64,000 nt of DNA from Bacillus sp. AFS015802 (GTDB lineage Bacteria > Bacillota > Bacilli > Bacillales > Bacillaceae_B): positions 76,308 to 140,307 of the forward strand of contig NZ_NTUP01000003.1 of the NCBI RefSeq assembly GCF_002561455.1, read 5' to 3'. The first letter of the stretch is position 1; each line of letters begins with the position of its first letter. Positions 6,396 through 15,482 of the stretch are shown one piece after another. Both the position numbers and the translations under genes were made by a program. Below the pieces are notes generated by a model, which was not told the origin of the DNA, searched no databases, and saw only the letters and a list, made by a program, of their open reading frames with translations.

Positions 6396-9300
6396 ATGAG
6401 TCAGATTGAACATACAAGCACCCAATTACATAATACGATAAAAGAACTGACAGCTTATTACGACATCTTCCTTCAAAACGGCGATGAAGAGCGGGCTGCC
6501 AAGGTGGAACGATTGGCTGAAAAACTGAACAAACATGAATTGATCCTTGCTTTTTGCGGCCATTTTTCCGCTGGTAAGTCCACGATGATCAACCGCTTGA
6601 TGGGGGAAGACATCCTTCCATCCAGTCCGATTCCAACCAGTGCGAACTTAGTGAAGGTTCATCATGCCCCAACGGATTTCGCGAAAATTCATTATCACGA
6701 ATCCCGGCCCCTATACTTTAAGGCGCCGTATGACTTCGAGACCATAAAGGAATTTTGTAAAAATGGGGAAGATGTCTACTCGGTGGAGATCGGGCGTATG
6801 AGGAGTGAGGTACCTGAAGGCGTGTCCGTTTTGGATACACCAGGCGTCGATAGTACGGATGACGCCCACAGGCTTTCAACTGAATCGGCCATCCATCTCG
6901 CTGATGCCGTCTTTTATGTGATGGATTATAACCATGTCCAATCACAGGTGAATTTTGAATTCACCAGGGAAATGGTCCGTCATGGTGTGAAATTGTATCT
7001 GATTGTCAATCAGATTGACAAGCATCAAGAGGAAGAACTGGCATTCACCGATTTCAAAGAAAGTGTCAAAAACTCCTTCGCCTCGTGGGGCGTTGTACCG
7101 GATGGGACGTTTTTCACAAGCTTGAAAAATCCGGACCACCCCTACAATGACCTTAGGAAATTAGAAGCACTCATCGAAGAACATGTCGGAAACAAAGACG
7201 GCCTTATTGAAGCTTCCGCCGTTTCAGCTATATCTCAACTCCGTTCAGAACATGAGAAATGGTATGAGGAAGAGCTCGGCAAAATCGAGGATAAAGCGGG
7301 GAAGATTCTTACAAATGAAGAATGGGAGAGTAAAGAGACCATCCTTCAAAAAGAACAAAAGCTGATGGATTCCCTCGCGAAGAGTAATGTCAAAGCGATA
7401 AAGAATCAATTCGAGGAAGAACGAAGGGAAATCCTCAAGAATGCCTATTTAATGCCTTTTGAAACAAGAGAGTTAGCAAAGGACTTCTTGGAAAGCAGGC
7501 AACCGGACTTCAAAGTCGGCTTTCTCTTCTCGAAGCAAAAGACAGAAGAAGAAAAAGCATTGAGACTCCAAAAATTTAAAGAGGATATCAACACCCGGAT
7601 CGAATCTCAATTGGAATGGCACCTGAAGACCCTCGGGAAAAATATGGTCAAGGAATACATCCCGGCATCAGATCAACGTCTGGAATGGGATCGATTGACC
7701 CTTGAAGTCGATGACCGCTTCCTGGTAAATCTGATTAAACAAGGGGCCGGCGTCACGGGTGACTATGTACTGCAATACTGTGACGATCTTTCAGAAGAGT
7801 TAAAAAAGATGGCAAGAAATAAGACAAATGGGTTGATGGAAGTTCTGCTTACGGAAATGGAAAACTCATCGACTAAGGAACAATCAGCCATGGAAGATGA
7901 ATTAAAGGAGATTCAACAGAAAACAGGCATCATTTATCAATGGAATTTACTCGAGGAAGAGAAAAAGGAACAGCTTCGAAAATTAATGAATGTGGAGATT
8001 GAACCAAAGCAGGCTGACAGGGTTATCTCCCAGTGGACGGTAAAGTGGAAAGAGAGGGAAGAAGACTATACACTTGCTTCTGACACGGTCCTTGAAGAGA
8101 AAGAGGGTAAGGGACGCCGCCAGGAGATGGATTCTCAAGCCTCCACTCAGCGGGAGGAAACGTCTTCATCCATGGAAGAAGTCATACATCGATTAGACAG
8201 GATGGCCACAGTGTTCAAGAAGTACAAAGGCTTCAACAAAATGGCGGAACTATTGGAAGGCAAGAAAGACCGTCTCGCCAATCAATCCTTTACCATCGCC
8301 TTATTCGGCGCTTTTAGTGCCGGGAAATCATCTTTTGCCAATGCCCTTTTAGGGAAAAAGGTGCTTCCTGTGAGCCCGAATCCTACAACTGCATCCATCA
8401 ATCGAATCAAACCTGTTTCTGAAGATGGTGAGCACGAAACCGCCCATGTTCAGATCAAAACCTCTGAACAGCTATTTTCAGACATCAATCATTCGCTCTC
8501 ATTCTTTAATCGGAGCGTGGAATCCCTGGACGAGGCAATGAAACTGATTCCTTCTTTAACAAGTGAAGGAAACGGGAAAGAAAATGTCCATCTCTCTTTC
8601 CTTCACGCTTTTCTGAAAGGATACCCCGCATTTAAAGAAAGTCTCGGCAAAACCAAAACGGCCGACCTTGAAGAATATAGGGGATTTGTAGCCGATGAGG
8701 AAAAGGCGTGCTTCGTAGAGTCCATCGATCTCTATTTCGATTGTGAAATGACAAGACAGGGAATCACCCTCGTAGATACACCGGGAGCGGATTCCATCAA
8801 TGCACGCCATACCGGTGTGGCCTTTGAATATATCAAGAATGCCGATGCCATCCTTTTCGTGACCTATTATAATCATGCATTTGCCAAGGCCGACAGGGAA
8901 TTCCTTATCCAATTGGGCCGTGTGAAGGACACCTTTGAACTGGATAAGATGTTTTTCGTCGTCAACGCCATCGACCTTGCCAGTGACCAAGAAGAGAAAC
9001 ATGATGTCCTTGAATATGTGGAGGGGCAGTTGATCCAATATGGGATCCGCTTTCCCAGGATATTCGGGGTATCCTCCCTTCAGGCACTAAAAGAGTCAGA
9101 TTCTCATAAATCAGGCATCGGTGCATTCAAGAAGGAATTCCAAACCTTTATACAGAATGAATTAGTGAGTATGAGTATAGATTCCGGCCTTAGCGAGTGG
9201 GATAGAGGGTTGCGTCGTTTTCAACAATATTTGCATTCCGCTTCAAGTGACAAGACGTATAAACAAGCGCGCAAAGAGGAGCTTATGGAAAGAAAGTCCG

Positions 9301-10013
9301 AGGTTCTCACCCTTATCGATGCACAATCTAGAGAGCCCCTTACAGTGGAGATGCGGCAGGAATTAAAGGAGCTTATCTATTATGTGAAGCAACGAGTCTT
9401 CTTCCGGGTGTCTGATTTCTATAAAGAAGCATTTCATTCGGGATTGTTTCTGCAGTATCCATCCCAATCACAGGCAATCCGTGAGGGGTTGAAAGAATTC
9501 TTATCGAGTATCGGTTTTGATCTGGCACAAGAAATGCGGGCAACCTCCCTTCGGATTCAGCAGTTCATTCAAAAACAGCTCAGAGAGCAATGGAAAGCGT
9601 TAGAAGAAAAAATGCAGCAGGTCGAACAGGAACTTGTACTATCCCCACTCGAAAATGAAAATGGCAGCACCATTGAATTTGAGAACGCATTCGCCCAAAC
9701 GGAACTGCGACCGTTCGAAGAAGCCTTTTCAACATTCAAGAATCCAAAGCAATTCTTTGAAAAAGGCGGGAAAAAGGTGGTCCAGGAAAATTTGGAATCC
9801 TTGCTTCAGGAACCTGCCGACCGCTATCTGTCAGAAGAGCAGGAACGTTTGGATCGTTGGGGACAAAGGTATGTAGAAGCTGAATTTAAGACGTTTAAAG
9901 AAGAATTGCGAAGTCAAGTGCTTGAACAGATCACGTCCAATCTGGAGGCTCTCGAGACGGTACAGGATCTGGAACAATTAAAGCGGGATTTAGAACAGCT
10001 CGAACAAGCATAA
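6396..10013 (+). CDS. dynA: Double bacterial dynamin DynA
   Basis: 1205-residue cytosolic, membrane-associated large GTPase made of two fused dynamin-like halves, as in B. subtilis DynA (YpbR, about 1190 residues), which tethers and fuses membranes and helps cells survive membrane damage and phage. The first P-loop is GHFSAGKST (about residues 55-63) with DTPGVDS as G3 and NQID as G4. The second is GAFSAGKSS (about 637-645) with DTPGADS and NAID. Long charged coiled-coil stalks follow each GTPase domain. Placement next to bpsAB is as in B. subtilis. The ATG at 6396 follows AGAAAGGAAA. Both GTPase domains look intact. Confidence 0.95.
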   Translation: MSQIEHTSTQLHNTIKELTAYYDIFLQNGDEERAAKVERLAEKLNKHELILAFCGHFSAGKSTMINRLMGEDILPSSPIPTSANLVKVHHAPTDFAKIHYHESRPLYFKAPYDFETIKEFCKNGEDVYSVEIGRMRSEVPEGVSVLDTPGVDSTDDAHRLSTESAIHLADAVFYVMDYNHVQSQVNFEFTREMVRHGVKLYLIVNQIDKHQEEELAFTDFKESVKNSFASWGVVPDGTFFTSLKNPDHPYNDLRKLEALIEEHVGNKDGLIEASAVSAISQLRSEHEKWYEEELGKIEDKAGKILTNEEWESKETILQKEQKLMDSLAKSNVKAIKNQFEEERREILKNAYLMPFETRELAKDFLESRQPDFKVGFLFSKQKTEEEKALRLQKFKEDINTRIESQLEWHLKTLGKNMVKEYIPASDQRLEWDRLTLEVDDRFLVNLIKQGAGVTGDYVLQYCDDLSEELKKMARNKTNGLMEVLLTEMENSSTKEQSAMEDELKEIQQKTGIIYQWNLLEEEKKEQLRKLMNVEIEPKQADRVISQWTVKWKEREEDYTLASDTVLEEKEGKGRRQEMDSQASTQREETSSSMEEVIHRLDRMATVFKKYKGFNKMAELLEGKKDRLANQSFTIALFGAFSAGKSSFANALLGKKVLPVSPNPTTASINRIKPVSEDGEHETAHVQIKTSEQLFSDINHSLSFFNRSVESLDEAMKLIPSLTSEGNGKENVHLSFLHAFLKGYPAFKESLGKTKTADLEEYRGFVADEEKACFVESIDLYFDCEMTRQGITLVDTPGADSINARHTGVAFEYIKNADAILFVTYYNHAFAKADREFLIQLGRVKDTFELDKMFFVVNAIDLASDQEEKHDVLEYVEGQLIQYGIRFPRIFGVSSLQALKESDSHKSGIGAFKKEFQTFIQNELVSMSIDSGLSEWDRGLRRFQQYLHSASSDKTYKQARKEELMERKSEVLTLIDAQSREPLTVEMRQELKELIYYVKQRVFFRVSDFYKEAFHSGLFLQYPSQSQAIREGLKEFLSSIGFDLAQEMRATSLRIQQFIQKQLREQWKALEEKMQQVEQELVLSPLENENGSTIEFENAFAQTELRPFEEAFSTFKNPKQFFEKGGKKVVQENLESLLQEPADRYLSEEQERLDRWGQRYVEAEFKTFKEELRSQVLEQITSNLEALETVQDLEQLKRDLEQLEQA

Positions 10014-10036
10014 AGAAGAGAAGGAGGACAATGACT

Positions 10037-10216
10037 GTGAATCCTTATCATTGCTGTGCCACATGCATTCATTTTCGAGGGTTGAAGACGGATCAGAAGA
10101 CTGCCTATTTCTGCTCGAGACTGGGCTATGAAACCAAAACGACGTATCAATTTTCCTGTTGGGAACCGAAGGAGCAAGTGGTGAAATTGATGAAGAAGAG
10201 GGGGATGATATCATGA
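10037..10216 (+). CDS. Small Cys-rich protein upstream of the sulfurtransferase
   Basis: About 59 residues, beginning VNPYHCCATCIHF. Cysteines occur as CCxxC, then YFCSR and SCWEP, a spacing that could bind one metal ion. Its stop overlaps the sulfurtransferase start (ATGA), so the two are translationally coupled. It lies where B. subtilis carries ypbS, but I cannot confirm orthology. A GTG at 10037 is preferred because GGAGG is only three bases from the ATG at 10031. Confidence 0.65.
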   Translation: MNPYHCCATCIHFRGLKTDQKTAYFCSRLGYETKTTYQFSCWEPKEQVVKLMKKRGMIS

Positions 10217-11043
10217 GTGTGTTGGTAGAGGTCGATTGGCTTAGGGAACATATCCATGATTTCAATGTACGTATCATCGATTGCCGTTTTTCTTTGGGGA
10301 ATCCGAAAGATGGGCGGGAACGATACAATCATAGCCATATTCCGGGCGCTGTCTTTTTTGACCTTGAAAAGGATTTATCCGGGTATGCGAAAAAGCACGG
10401 GGGACGCCACCCCCTCCCGAATATGAAGAATTTCCTGCGTAAAGTCGAGGACGCCGGAATCGACAATCAAACCATCATCGTAATCTATGATGAAAAGGAA
10501 GAGGCATTTGCTGGCAGATGCTGGTGGTTATTCCATTATATCGGACATGAGAACGTCTATATATTAAACGGGGGGTTTGCGGCTTGGAAGAAGGCTTCAG
10601 GAAAGACCGAATCGACCGTTCCCATATACCCTTCAAAAAGCTTTCGTCCAAACTTCAATGAAGGGATTGTTGCCTCTTTGGATGAGGTGAGGGCCATTGC
10701 AAACGGGGAAAGGAATACTCCATTGATCGACTCACGGAGCAGGGAACGATTCACAGGTCGCGAAGAACCGATCGACCGTATACCGGGCCATATACCTCGT
10801 GCCATCAATCATCCGTGGACGGATGGTGTGAAGGAAGGTTACTTCATCGGAGGGGACGAGCAGAAAAAACGGTTCGAAGAGCTGAAAAAAGACGATCCCA
10901 TCATCGTATATTGTGGATCCGGTGTGACAGCCACCCCAAACTTCATCTCCCTTAAGGAAGCTGGATTTACCAATGTGAAACTATATGCAGGAAGCTACAG
11001 CGATTGGATTTCCTATGAAGATCACAAGGTGGAGAAAGAATAA
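10213..11043 (+). CDS. sseA: Sulfurtransferase (tandem rhodanese, SseA type)
   Basis: 276-residue protein with two rhodanese domains. The first (about residues 1-125) is structural and has no active-site Cys in its loop. The second carries the active site CGSGVTA (Cys234), the loop type of mercaptopyruvate sulfurtransferases. It moves sulfane sulfur from thiosulfate or mercaptopyruvate to a thiophilic acceptor in the cytosol. The start overlaps the stop of the small Cys-rich gene. It is followed by a strong terminator. Confidence 0.85.
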   Translation: MSVLVEVDWLREHIHDFNVRIIDCRFSLGNPKDGRERYNHSHIPGAVFFDLEKDLSGYAKKHGGRHPLPNMKNFLRKVEDAGIDNQTIIVIYDEKEEAFAGRCWWLFHYIGHENVYILNGGFAAWKKASGKTESTVPIYPSKSFRPNFNEGIVASLDEVRAIANGERNTPLIDSRSRERFTGREEPIDRIPGHIPRAINHPWTDGVKEGYFIGGDEQKKRFEELKKDDPIIVYCGSGVTATPNFISLKEAGFTNVKLYAGSYSDWISYEDHKVEKE

Positions 11044-11050
11044 TGATGGA

Positions 11051-11094
11051 AGGCTAATTGGAAAGGGTTCATCACTTTTCCAATTAGCTTTTTA
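11051..11094 (+). terminator. Rho-independent terminator after the sulfurtransferase
   Basis: GCTAATTGGAAA pairs with TTTCCAATTAGC and is followed by TTTTTATG. Stem of about 13 bp. Confidence 0.9.
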
Positions 11095-11156
11095 TGCTTA
11101 TATGTTATACTTTACAAAGTATACGGAACGAAATGAACGGACAAGGAGTGGATCAA

Positions 11157-12056
11157 TTGGAAAATAAAAACGAACATTTATTATTGATAGATGGCATGGC
11201 ATTACTATTTCGATCTTTTTTTGCAACGGCTGTAACGGGCCAGTTCATGATGAATTCAAAAGGTCTCCCGACTAATGGGGTGCAGGGGTTCATGAAACAT
11301 TTACTGATGGCGGCGGATCATGTACAGCCCACCCATATCATCGTGTGTTGGGACATGGGGAGTCAAACCTTCCGTAATGAAGTGTTCAACGACTATAAGT
11401 CGAATCGAAACGCCCCACCGGTGGAATTGATTCCGCAGTTTGATCTTGCCAAAGAGGTGGCAGAAGGGTTCAATCTTTCCAATGTGGGTGTGGTAGGCTA
11501 TGAAGCAGACGATTGTATCGGCACTCTGGCAAAGCTGCATCAACCCGAGCGGAAAGTTTCTGTTCTGAGCGGCGATCAGGATCTGCTGCAGCTTCTTGAT
11601 GACAATATTGAAATCATGCTGCTGAAAAAAGGGTTTGGGAATTATCAAACCTATACGAAGGACATTTTTTTAGAAGAAAGGGGCATTACCCCTCAACAAT
11701 TCATCGACGTGAAAGCATTGATGGGCGATACAAGTGACGGATATCCCGGGGTAAAAGGGATCGGGGAGAAAACAGCCTTGAAGCTGATCCAACAATATGA
11801 GGATATTTCCGGTATCCTTGCTAATCTGCACGAATTGACCCCATCCCAACGTAAGAAGATTGAAGAAGACCTGGACATGCTGCATGTATCAAGGAAACTG
11901 GCTGAAATTCACTGTGAAGTGCCATTGACGGTTTCCATTCAAGAAGCCAGATGGAATAACGTTTCACATGATACGCTTTCCCTTGTGGACGAGCTCGAAT
12001 TAAAAGTTCTTAGACGGTTTTTGGCAGGGTCGAATGTGATGATGGCTTCCAGCTAA
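11157..12056 (+). CDS. ypcP: 5'-3' exonuclease (YpcP family)
   Basis: 299-residue protein equivalent to the 5'-nuclease domain of DNA polymerase I but free-standing, as in B. subtilis YpcP (ExoR). It acts on RNA primers and flaps during replication and repair. Visible are the N-terminal IDGMALLFRSFF with the first metal Asp, acidic clusters GYEADD and SGDQD, MGDTSD, and the helix-hairpin-helix VKGIGEKTA. I chose TTG at 11157 because AAGGAG lies eight bases upstream and it gives the family length; the frame is open to 11094. Confidence 0.88.
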   Translation: MENKNEHLLLIDGMALLFRSFFATAVTGQFMMNSKGLPTNGVQGFMKHLLMAADHVQPTHIIVCWDMGSQTFRNEVFNDYKSNRNAPPVELIPQFDLAKEVAEGFNLSNVGVVGYEADDCIGTLAKLHQPERKVSVLSGDQDLLQLLDDNIEIMLLKKGFGNYQTYTKDIFLEERGITPQQFIDVKALMGDTSDGYPGVKGIGEKTALKLIQQYEDISGILANLHELTPSQRKKIEEDLDMLHVSRKLAEIHCEVPLTVSIQEARWNNVSHDTLSLVDELELKVLRRFLAGSNVMMASS

Positions 12057-12062
12057 ACATTG

Positions 12063-12096
12063 AAGTGTCAGGGATCGCCCCTGACACTTTTTTAGT
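12063..12096. terminator. Rho-independent terminator between ypcP and sspL
   Basis: AAGTGTCAGGG pairs perfectly with CCCTGACACTT around a short loop, followed by TTTTTT. It serves ypcP and may also serve the convergent sspL. Confidence 0.92.
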
Positions 12097-12101
12097 GTGA
12101 A

Positions 12102-12239
12102 TCATTTTTTATTCGTTTTTTTAGCGGTATTTTCCAATGTGCTCTTAGGCTCCATCGCGAATTCAGCATCCTGGGAAATTCCTTGCGGGTTTACGCTTTT
12201 TGCGCTTTTCCCTTTGTTTTGATTATTCCCTTTTGTCAT
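12102..12239 (-). CDS. sspL: Small acid-soluble spore protein L
   Basis: 45-residue hydrophilic protein, MTKGNNQNKGKSAKSVNPQG at the N-terminus and a Lys/Asn-rich C-terminus. The core 'VNPQG....D......P...LE..AKK' matches the pattern I know for SspL, a minor spore-core protein made under forespore control. The ATG follows AAGGAGGCG. It is convergent with ypcP and divergent from the PAP2-like gene. Confidence 0.75.
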   Translation of the reverse strand: MTKGNNQNKGKSAKSVNPQGISQDAEFAMEPKSTLENTAKKTNKK

Positions 12240-12346
12240 TCCTTAACGCCTCCTTGAATGTGATCCTTATTATTTTGTCAATGTTTTATACAAATATCCC
12301 ATGTACAGAGAATTTTAGGACAAACTACTGTAAGGGAGGTGTAAGG

Positions 12347-12835
12347 GTGAATAAAGGAATTGTAACCGCTTTGATCAGCATAGCTCTTGCCCAAGGGTTA
12401 AAGATCCCTCTGCATTTTTTGAAAAAGAAGGAATGGAAGCCTGAGCTGTTTTTCCAGACCGGGGGGATGCCAAGCTCCCACAGTGCGGGAGTGGCATCAT
12501 TGACGACATTTATTGCGTTAAAGAGAGGGGTAAGGACAATCGATTTTGCTCTTTCCTTCATCTTTGGACTGATTGTCATGTACGATGCACAAGGGATACG
12601 CCGTCAAACCGGTGAATTGACCCTTAAAGTAAACAGCCTGGATGAACTCGTCCGGAAGGCGCATGAAAATGAAACCGTTGCCTTCGAAGAGAGAAAACCG
12701 AAGAGACTGAAAGAAATGCTTGGACATCAGCCCCAGGAAGTGGTGGGAGGCGCATTGCTCGGGTCCCTGCTTGGCTTCGTTGCTTTCTTGTTTTCCAAAA
12801 AGGATAGGCAAAAGAAGAAATTTTCTGTAAGATAA
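12347..12835 (+). CDS. Divergent PAP2-family membrane protein (YuiD-like)
   Basis: 162-residue membrane protein. The block FFQTGGMPSSHSAGV is the signature of the divergent PAP2 (acid phosphatase/vanadium haloperoxidase-related) family of which B. subtilis YuiD is a member; the later YDAQGIRRQTG is also typical. Substrate is unknown, probably a lipid or polyprenyl phosphate. Start GTG at 12347 follows AAGGGAGGTG; the frame remains open upstream to 12200 but overlaps the sspL promoter region. Confidence 0.82.
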   Translation: MNKGIVTALISIALAQGLKIPLHFLKKKEWKPELFFQTGGMPSSHSAGVASLTTFIALKRGVRTIDFALSFIFGLIVMYDAQGIRRQTGELTLKVNSLDELVRKAHENETVAFEERKPKRLKEMLGHQPQEVVGGALLGSLLGFVAFLFSKKDRQKKKFSVR

Positions 12836-12869
12836 AAGAAGACAAAGTGGCGATAAGGTGAGGAGAAAC

Positions 12870-13136
12870 ATGAAAAAGACAACAGAAGAATTTCTCATAG
12901 ATCTTGAAAATAAAGGATTCAAATTTCAAGAAGACGCAATTGGGTTCATCTATTTCGGCAAGAAATACACAGATGCCCCGGATGAACTGGTCAATAGTGC
13001 CATAGAAATCACATTAAAAGCACAGAAGCAATTTGACAGCAGTTTCTACATGTCCATATTAGAAAGACTTCATTCCCAGCAAATCGCATCCAGAAAAGAT
13101 GCACTGAGGTGGATGGAAAAACAGGGATTGGCATAA
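12870..13136 (+). CDS. Conserved hypothetical protein (DUF6123-like)
   Basis: 88-residue soluble, charged, mostly helical protein with no Cys-metal site, signal or membrane segment. It resembles short Bacillus proteins annotated DUF6123, but that match is from memory and tentative. The ATG at 12870 follows AAGGTGAGGAG. It lies 34 bases after the PAP2-like gene and is probably co-transcribed with it; a terminator follows. Confidence 0.65.
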   Translation: MKKTTEEFLIDLENKGFKFQEDAIGFIYFGKKYTDAPDELVNSAIEITLKAQKQFDSSFYMSILERLHSQQIASRKDALRWMEKQGLA

Positions 13137-13142
13137 CCCTGG

Positions 13143-13184
13143 GACCATCAGAGAGGCATGTATCCTTTCTGATGGTCTTTTTTT
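13143..13184 (+). terminator. Rho-independent terminator
   Basis: GACCATCAGA pairs with TCTGATGGTC and is followed by a T7 run. Confidence 0.9.
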
Positions 13185-13247
13185 ATAGTGTTTGTAAAGC
13201 GCTTGTGGAATTTTGATTAAGGCGAAATCAGAATGGAGGTATCCCTT

Positions 13248-13634
13248 TTAATTCAGATGGATTGCTTTACGTGCCAGCTCATCTGCCGCTTTATTTTCTT
13301 TACTTGGTATCCACTTTACGAAGAAAAGGTTTATTTGTTTCGTCATGTTCAATATTTCATCGAGCAACAGTTTATATTGTCCATTCCGTACAAATTCCTT
13401 CTCGATCGCATGAACGACTGCCTGAGAATCACTTCGCAGCCACACGGTATCAGCTTGTTTTTCCAAGCAGATTTCAAGAGCTTTCTTACAGGCAAGAAAT
13501 TCGGCTTCATGATTATCCATGATCCCCAGAGGTATGGAGTGCTTTTCCACTTCACCATTATGTTTAATGAAAATACCGGCACCGCTTGGACCAGGATTTC
13601 CGGCACTTGCGCCATCAATATTGACTTCTAACAA
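13248..13634 (-). CDS. RNase H-fold protein (YpdQ-like)
   Basis: 128-residue single-domain RNase HI family protein. The catalytic acidic set is visible: Asp in NIDGASAGNPG, Glu in NHEAEF, Asp in SDSQAV and Asp in AADELA. It lacks the basic protrusion of E. coli RNase HI. In B. subtilis the counterpart YpdQ has been reported to lack clear RNase HI activity, so nuclease function is not assured. The TTG start at 13634 is supported by GAGGTGAT upstream. Confidence 0.82.
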   Translation of the reverse strand: MLEVNIDGASAGNPGPSGAGIFIKHNGEVEKHSIPLGIMDNHEAEFLACKKALEICLEKQADTVWLRSDSQAVVHAIEKEFVRNGQYKLLLDEILNMTKQINLFFVKWIPSKENKAADELARKAIHLN

Positions 13635-13744
13635 CTACAATCACCTCGAAACCATTATCAATATACATATAGTAGCACAGATAAGAACCATTTTTGGAGA
13701 ATTATTGATTATTCACCTTAATAGCCTTACTTCCCAAAATAAAT

Positions 13745-13768
13745 GCCGGGTGTTATGATTCACCCGGC
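13745..13768 (-). terminator. Terminator of the queuosine-precursor transporter gene
   Basis: GCCGGGTG pairs perfectly with CACCCGGC; on the minus strand ATTTATTTT follows. Confidence 0.8.
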
Positions 13769-13776
13769 TTAAATGA

Positions 13777-14457
13777 TCATCCCGTATTTTTCGGGAATCG
13801 TTTTGCGATATAGCCAAATGGGGTATCCATGAGAGAGATGACCCATTTGAGGAGATAGGTGGTTATGAAAATTTCGAACCATACATCCAATGGGTATTCG
13901 CCCAAAAAGGCGATGCTTGTGAAGACGAGTGTATCCAATAATTGACTCACCATCGTACTCCCATTGTTGCGGATCCAAAATTGGCCATCTGTCGGAAATT
14001 TCTTCTTCAAATACGTAAAGATATACACATCCGTCAATTGACTAACGAGATAGGCGGCAAGGCTCCCAAGGGCGATCCGTGGGATGATTCCAAAGATTGT
14101 GGCAAGAGACTCCTGGGAGAAATCGTCAGGGTGTGGTTGAAATATGAGTACCAGCTGCATAATAATAGTCATAACGATCAACGTGAAGAATCCAAGCCAA
14201 ACCGCTTTCTGGGCATCTTTTTTCCCATACTTTTCGTTCAGGATATCCGTTACCAAAAAGGCGGTGCCGTACATGGCATTTCCCAAAGTAGCTGTCAGCC
14301 CGAAGATCTCAATCGTTTTGACGACATGTAGATTTGCAAGTATCGTGGAAATCCCGATCCATACAAAGAGGCCGGTACGTCCAAACATTCGATAGATGAT
14401 CAGTAAGCATGAAAATGTAATGAGGACGAAAACCAGTCCGAACCATATATTAAACAT
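13777..14457 (-). CDS. ypdP: Queuosine-precursor transporter (YhhQ/VUT family, YpdP)
   Basis: 226-residue membrane protein with about six transmembrane helices. The family signatures NAMYGTAFLVTDILNEKYG and SQLTDVYIFTYLKKK, plus a conserved NNGSTMVSQLLDT, identify the YhhQ/VUT group, which imports queuine or preQ precursors for tRNA modification. It starts at ATG 14457 behind AGGAGG. I found no convincing preQ1 riboswitch in the short divergent leader to the next gene. Confidence 0.87.
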   Translation of the reverse strand: MFNIWFGLVFVLITFSCLLIIYRMFGRTGLFVWIGISTILANLHVVKTIEIFGLTATLGNAMYGTAFLVTDILNEKYGKKDAQKAVWLGFFTLIVMTIIMQLVLIFQPHPDDFSQESLATIFGIIPRIALGSLAAYLVSQLTDVYIFTYLKKKFPTDGQFWIRNNGSTMVSQLLDTLVFTSIAFLGEYPLDVWFEIFITTYLLKWVISLMDTPFGYIAKRFPKNTG

Positions 14458-14560
14458 AATAAGTCCTCCTAATGTTCAAAGATGAAATGAAACAATAGTC
14501 CTCATTATACAAAGAAAAATGATTTTGAACAATAAAATGGAGAAAACGGAGTGAATGACG

Positions 14561-15217
14561 ATGGAAATGAAGATCAAATTTAATTATAAAAGCAAGACTT
14601 CTTCCGATATAGTGTTTGAATCCGGCTATTTTCCACGGAAAGAAACATTGATCCATGTGGATGATCTGATGAAAACAGGAAGGGTGCAAGATCTTGAGAT
14701 CATAGATGAAATGGGAAATTCCTGGACCAGGAAGGAATTCATCAAACTGAATCAGGAGTTGGAAAAGGAACCTGAAAACATCGTGGTGTTCTTTGACGGA
14801 GGATTCGAAAAGGAGACGAATCATGCGGGTACCGGGGTCGTCATTTATTACGATAAGGGCGGGGAATCATTTCGAATCAGGAAAAATGACCTCCTCGAGG
14901 GGATTGAAAATAATAATGAAGCAGAATATGCTGCCTTACATATCGCCCTCGGCCTGCTTGATGAAATCGGGGTGAAAAATGTTCCTTGTACGATCAAGGG
15001 GGACTCCCAGGTAGTCATGAAACAACTGGGGGGAGAATGGCCCTGCTATGAAGAAGTGTTAAGCAAATGGCTCGACCGGATCGAAGCGCTGCTCAAAAAG
15101 CTGGGGCTGAAACCCGATCTGGTCGTCCTGAACAGGAAAGACAATAAAGAAGCCGACAAGCTCGCCAACCAGGCTCTTGAAGGCACCAAGGTACACAGTA
15201 ATAAACGATTAGAATAA
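14561..15217 (+). CDS. ypeP: Reverse-transcriptase-like RNase H-domain protein (YpeP)
   Basis: 218 residues. A unique N-terminal segment (about 1-70) precedes a C-terminal RNase H-fold domain: VVFFDGGFE, NNNEAEY, KGDSQVVM and NKEADKLANQAL carry the acidic metal ligands. Such proteins are annotated reverse transcriptase-like, with no known substrate. ATG 14561 is nine bases from GGAG; the ATG at 14555 is too close. It is divergent from ypdP, so two RNase H-fold genes flank the transporter. Confidence 0.8.
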   Translation: MEMKIKFNYKSKTSSDIVFESGYFPRKETLIHVDDLMKTGRVQDLEIIDEMGNSWTRKEFIKLNQELEKEPENIVVFFDGGFEKETNHAGTGVVIYYDKGGESFRIRKNDLLEGIENNNEAEYAALHIALGLLDEIGVKNVPCTIKGDSQVVMKQLGGEWPCYEEVLSKWLDRIEALLKKLGLKPDLVVLNRKDNKEADKLANQALEGTKVHSNKRLE

Positions 15218-15284
15218 TTTCTCCCTGTATTATATACTCTATTAATAACAGCGAACATTGCCTGATAAATCTAGGAGTGATTTC

Positions 15285-15482
15285 ATGAATCGAAAAGAAG
15301 TGGTGGATAGAGTGGATGAACTCATTGACACCTACTGTAACGACTGCTTACTTAAAGCACACTTTCGGAAAGAGTTCGGCAAAACCTTTGCTCACCGCTT
15401 TTGCATAGAACAATGCACCATAGGCGAACAAATCCGACAGTACGGAGAGCGATTGAATAAGAACGATACTCATCAAACATAA
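15285..15482 (+). CDS. ypeQ: Zinc-finger domain protein (YpeQ)
   Basis: 65-residue cytosolic protein with CNDCLLKAH and HRFCIEQC, giving a Cys/His set suited to one zinc ion. Matches the short zinc-finger YpeQ family in size and position (between ypeP and cspD). ATG follows TAGGAGTG. Function unknown. Confidence 0.75.
   Translation: MNRKEVVDRVDELIDTYCNDCLLKAHFRKEFGKTFAHRFCIEQCTIGEQIRQYGERLNKNDTHQT

Noticed and set aside
8556..9038. 160-codon open frame on the minus strand
   Set aside because: Lies wholly inside dynA, has no ribosome site, and its sequence is the antisense shadow of the second GTPase domain.
13195..13206. AAGCGCTT palindrome resembling a CcpA cre site
   Set aside because: The flanking bases do not fit the cre consensus (TG and CA half-site bases are missing).
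13233..13631. 132-codon plus-strand frame
   Set aside because: Antisense to the RNase H-fold gene, whose catalytic motifs are clear on the minus strand.
14458..14560. Possible preQ1 riboswitch ahead of the queuosine-precursor transporter
   Set aside because: The leader is short and shows neither the preQ1 loop sequence nor the pseudoknot tail.
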